Shown here piece by piece: positions 6,137 to 6,912 of a stretch of 6,912 bases of DNA (the stretch's first letter is position 1; each line of letters starts with the position of its first letter). The notes beneath the pieces are model-generated. The model was not told where the DNA came from. It worked only from the letters and a program-made list of their open reading frames with translations, and did no database searches. The position numbers and the translations under genes were made by a program. Source of the stretch: Thermoplasmata archaeon (GTDB taxonomy: Archaea > Thermoplasmatota > E2 > DHVEG-1); assembly GCA_030641605.1 (NCBI GenBank), contig DAOWHD010000044.1:1-6912 (forward strand), read 5' to 3'.

Positions 6137-6697
6137 TCAGAAAAGTGGTGGTAGTTTTTCCTTCATGATTTTTTCGATCTTGTATGGGAGTAGGTTTCTG
6201 TTAACAGGTGTAACTTCTAAAATTCTAATATCATCGCGCCTTCGAACATCCTGCAAAAGAGGTGTTCTTGATTTTTTGTGTAGAGTTACTATTATGGGTT
6301 TATCAGAATCCAAAGCTTCAATGACTACATCACAGAACCGCTCTGAAAGCATCTCCATTTTACCTATTTCATCGATTATAATGACGTGAATCTTTTTGTC
6401 TGTAATCGCCTTTTCAATGGCCGGTATACCAATCTTTTCTAGAGCGCTTTCATCCACGCCATACTTTCCTACTTTATCCTTCACATCAAAGTCAACGTGG
6501 GCAAAAACCTCTTTTTCGTGAGTCTGCCAGTCTTCTACATAGAATCCAACGCGTTCGTTTTTTTTCATGATTGGCTCTGTTACCATTCCCTCTAGCTTGT
6601 ATCCTGCCGTTTCAAGGAATTCTATGATTTTTAAGAGCGATCTTGTTTTTCCAACCTTAGGCATACCGGTAATGCCAATTTTTGGTATATCGTCCAT
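6137..6697 (-). CDS. THEP1-type nucleoside-triphosphatase (P-loop NTPase)
   Basis: A 186-residue P-loop protein of the THEP1/NTPase_1 family, whose characterised members hydrolyse nucleoside triphosphates with broad specificity; the cellular role is unclear. Motifs: Walker A GMPKVGKT (11-18), the family segment GMVTEP (37-42) and RVGFYV (49-54, usually RVGFxI), VGKYGVD (76-82), Walker B with the family signature VIIIDEIGKMEM (105-116), and PIIVTLHKKS (134-143). The length is typical. ATG 6697 fits the alignment, since Walker A should begin about ten residues in; no strong ribosome-binding site is seen. It is followed 2 nt later by trm1, so both are probably made from one mRNA. A functional link with tRNA modification is possible but not demonstrated. 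Confidence 0.92.
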   Translation of the reverse strand: MDDIPKIGITGMPKVGKTRSLLKIIEFLETAGYKLEGMVTEPIMKKNERVGFYVEDWQTHEKEVFAHVDFDVKDKVGKYGVDESALEKIGIPAIEKAITDKKIHVIIIDEIGKMEMLSERFCDVVIEALDSDKPIIVTLHKKSRTPLLQDVRRRDDIRILEVTPVNRNLLPYKIEKIMKEKLPPLF

Positions 6698-6788
6698 ATT
6701 AATGGCATGTAATACCTTTTTCGTTTAGAAATGTTTTTATTGCTTTTTTTTGCCGAAAAAATGGTTTTACCTAAATGTATTTTATAGA
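6698..6788 (-). promoter_or_regulatory. Spacer with candidate terminator and promoter elements ahead of the THEP1-trm1 unit
   Basis: Read on the minus strand, the spacer holds TATA-like CTATAAAATA (6787-6778), a six-T run (6761-6756) and a second TATA-like CAATAAAAAC (6742-6733). The T-run lies about 28 nt after the stop of the preceding membrane gene and could end its transcript. The second TATA-like site would place a transcript start about 15 nt before the THEP1 ATG. AT-rich spacers give such matches by chance, so this is tentative. Confidence 0.25.
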
Positions 6789-6912
6789 TTATTTTCTTTT
6801 TAACAGATAGATTTGGCCTGCTAATGAATATATGATAATTGACAAAAGTAGAAGTATTGGTACAACCCCCCAAAATTTTTTACCCACGATTATTGTCAGA
6901 ACAATAAGTACT
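6789..6912 (-). CDS. Carboxy-terminal fragment of a membrane protein (runs off right edge)
   Basis: Forty codons and a TAA (6791-6789) are open from the window edge. They encode two hydrophobic stretches, VLIVLTIIVG and VVPILLLLSIIIYSLAG, separated by KKFW and ending in a basic tail YLLKRK. This looks like the last transmembrane helix or hairpin of an integral membrane protein, with the tail in the cytoplasm. The frame is on the same strand as every other gene and stops about 90 nt before THEP1. The fragment is too short and hydrophobic to assign a family. Confidence 0.6.
   Translation of the reverse strand, partial: VLIVLTIIVGKKFWGVVPILLLLSIIIYSLAGQIYLLKRK

Noticed and set aside
6631..6873. 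80-codon minus-strand frame overlapping the THEP1 start
   Set aside because: It runs out of frame through the Walker A region of THEP1 and through spacer sequence, and its product resembles nothing; a shadow frame.
1..6912. CRISPR array, restriction, toxin-antitoxin or other defence genes
   Set aside because: No regularly spaced direct repeats and no proteins of these families are seen; the only repeats are the two hairpin copies.

Overview
The window is AT-rich and very probably archaeal. Every supported gene lies on the minus strand, so transcription runs from high to low coordinates. Signs of an archaeon are a Trm1 tRNA methyltransferase, a THEP1-type NTPase, a BRE/TATA-like promoter and a GGTGA ribosome-binding site upstream of the last gene. 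A dihydropteroate synthase with a Thermoplasmata-like or clostridial-like N-terminal domain, next to folC and purN, points to a folate-using euryarchaeon, perhaps an uncultured member of Thermoplasmata. That placement is inference, not proof.

In transcription order: the tail of an unidentified membrane protein (6912-6789); a short spacer with possible promoter elements; a THEP1 NTPase directly followed by trm1 (2-nt gap); a 139-nt spacer; purN followed by folC (12-nt gap); a small two-helix membrane protein; a dihydropteroate synthase split into two genes overlapping by four bases; a polytopic membrane protein; and the amino-terminal stub of a GNAT acetyltransferase. Then comes a 326-nt stretch without a convincing gene. 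It holds a strikingly structured, locally GC-rich element (288-442) and the promoter of a secreted or surface protein whose start lies at 168 and which runs off the left edge.

Functionally, folP (two parts) makes dihydropteroate, FolC adds glutamate to form and extend folates, and PurN uses formyl-tetrahydrofolate to make purines. Together they form a compact folate synthesis and use module in what looks like an archaeon. The THEP1-trm1 pair is a separate nucleotide/tRNA module upstream.

The most interesting items are the split dihydropteroate synthase, the structured element with a perfectly paired three-way junction and a twice-used 9-bp hairpin (possibly a transposon end or non-coding RNA), and the GNAT stub that stops beside it. 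No complete new defence or mobile system is visible.
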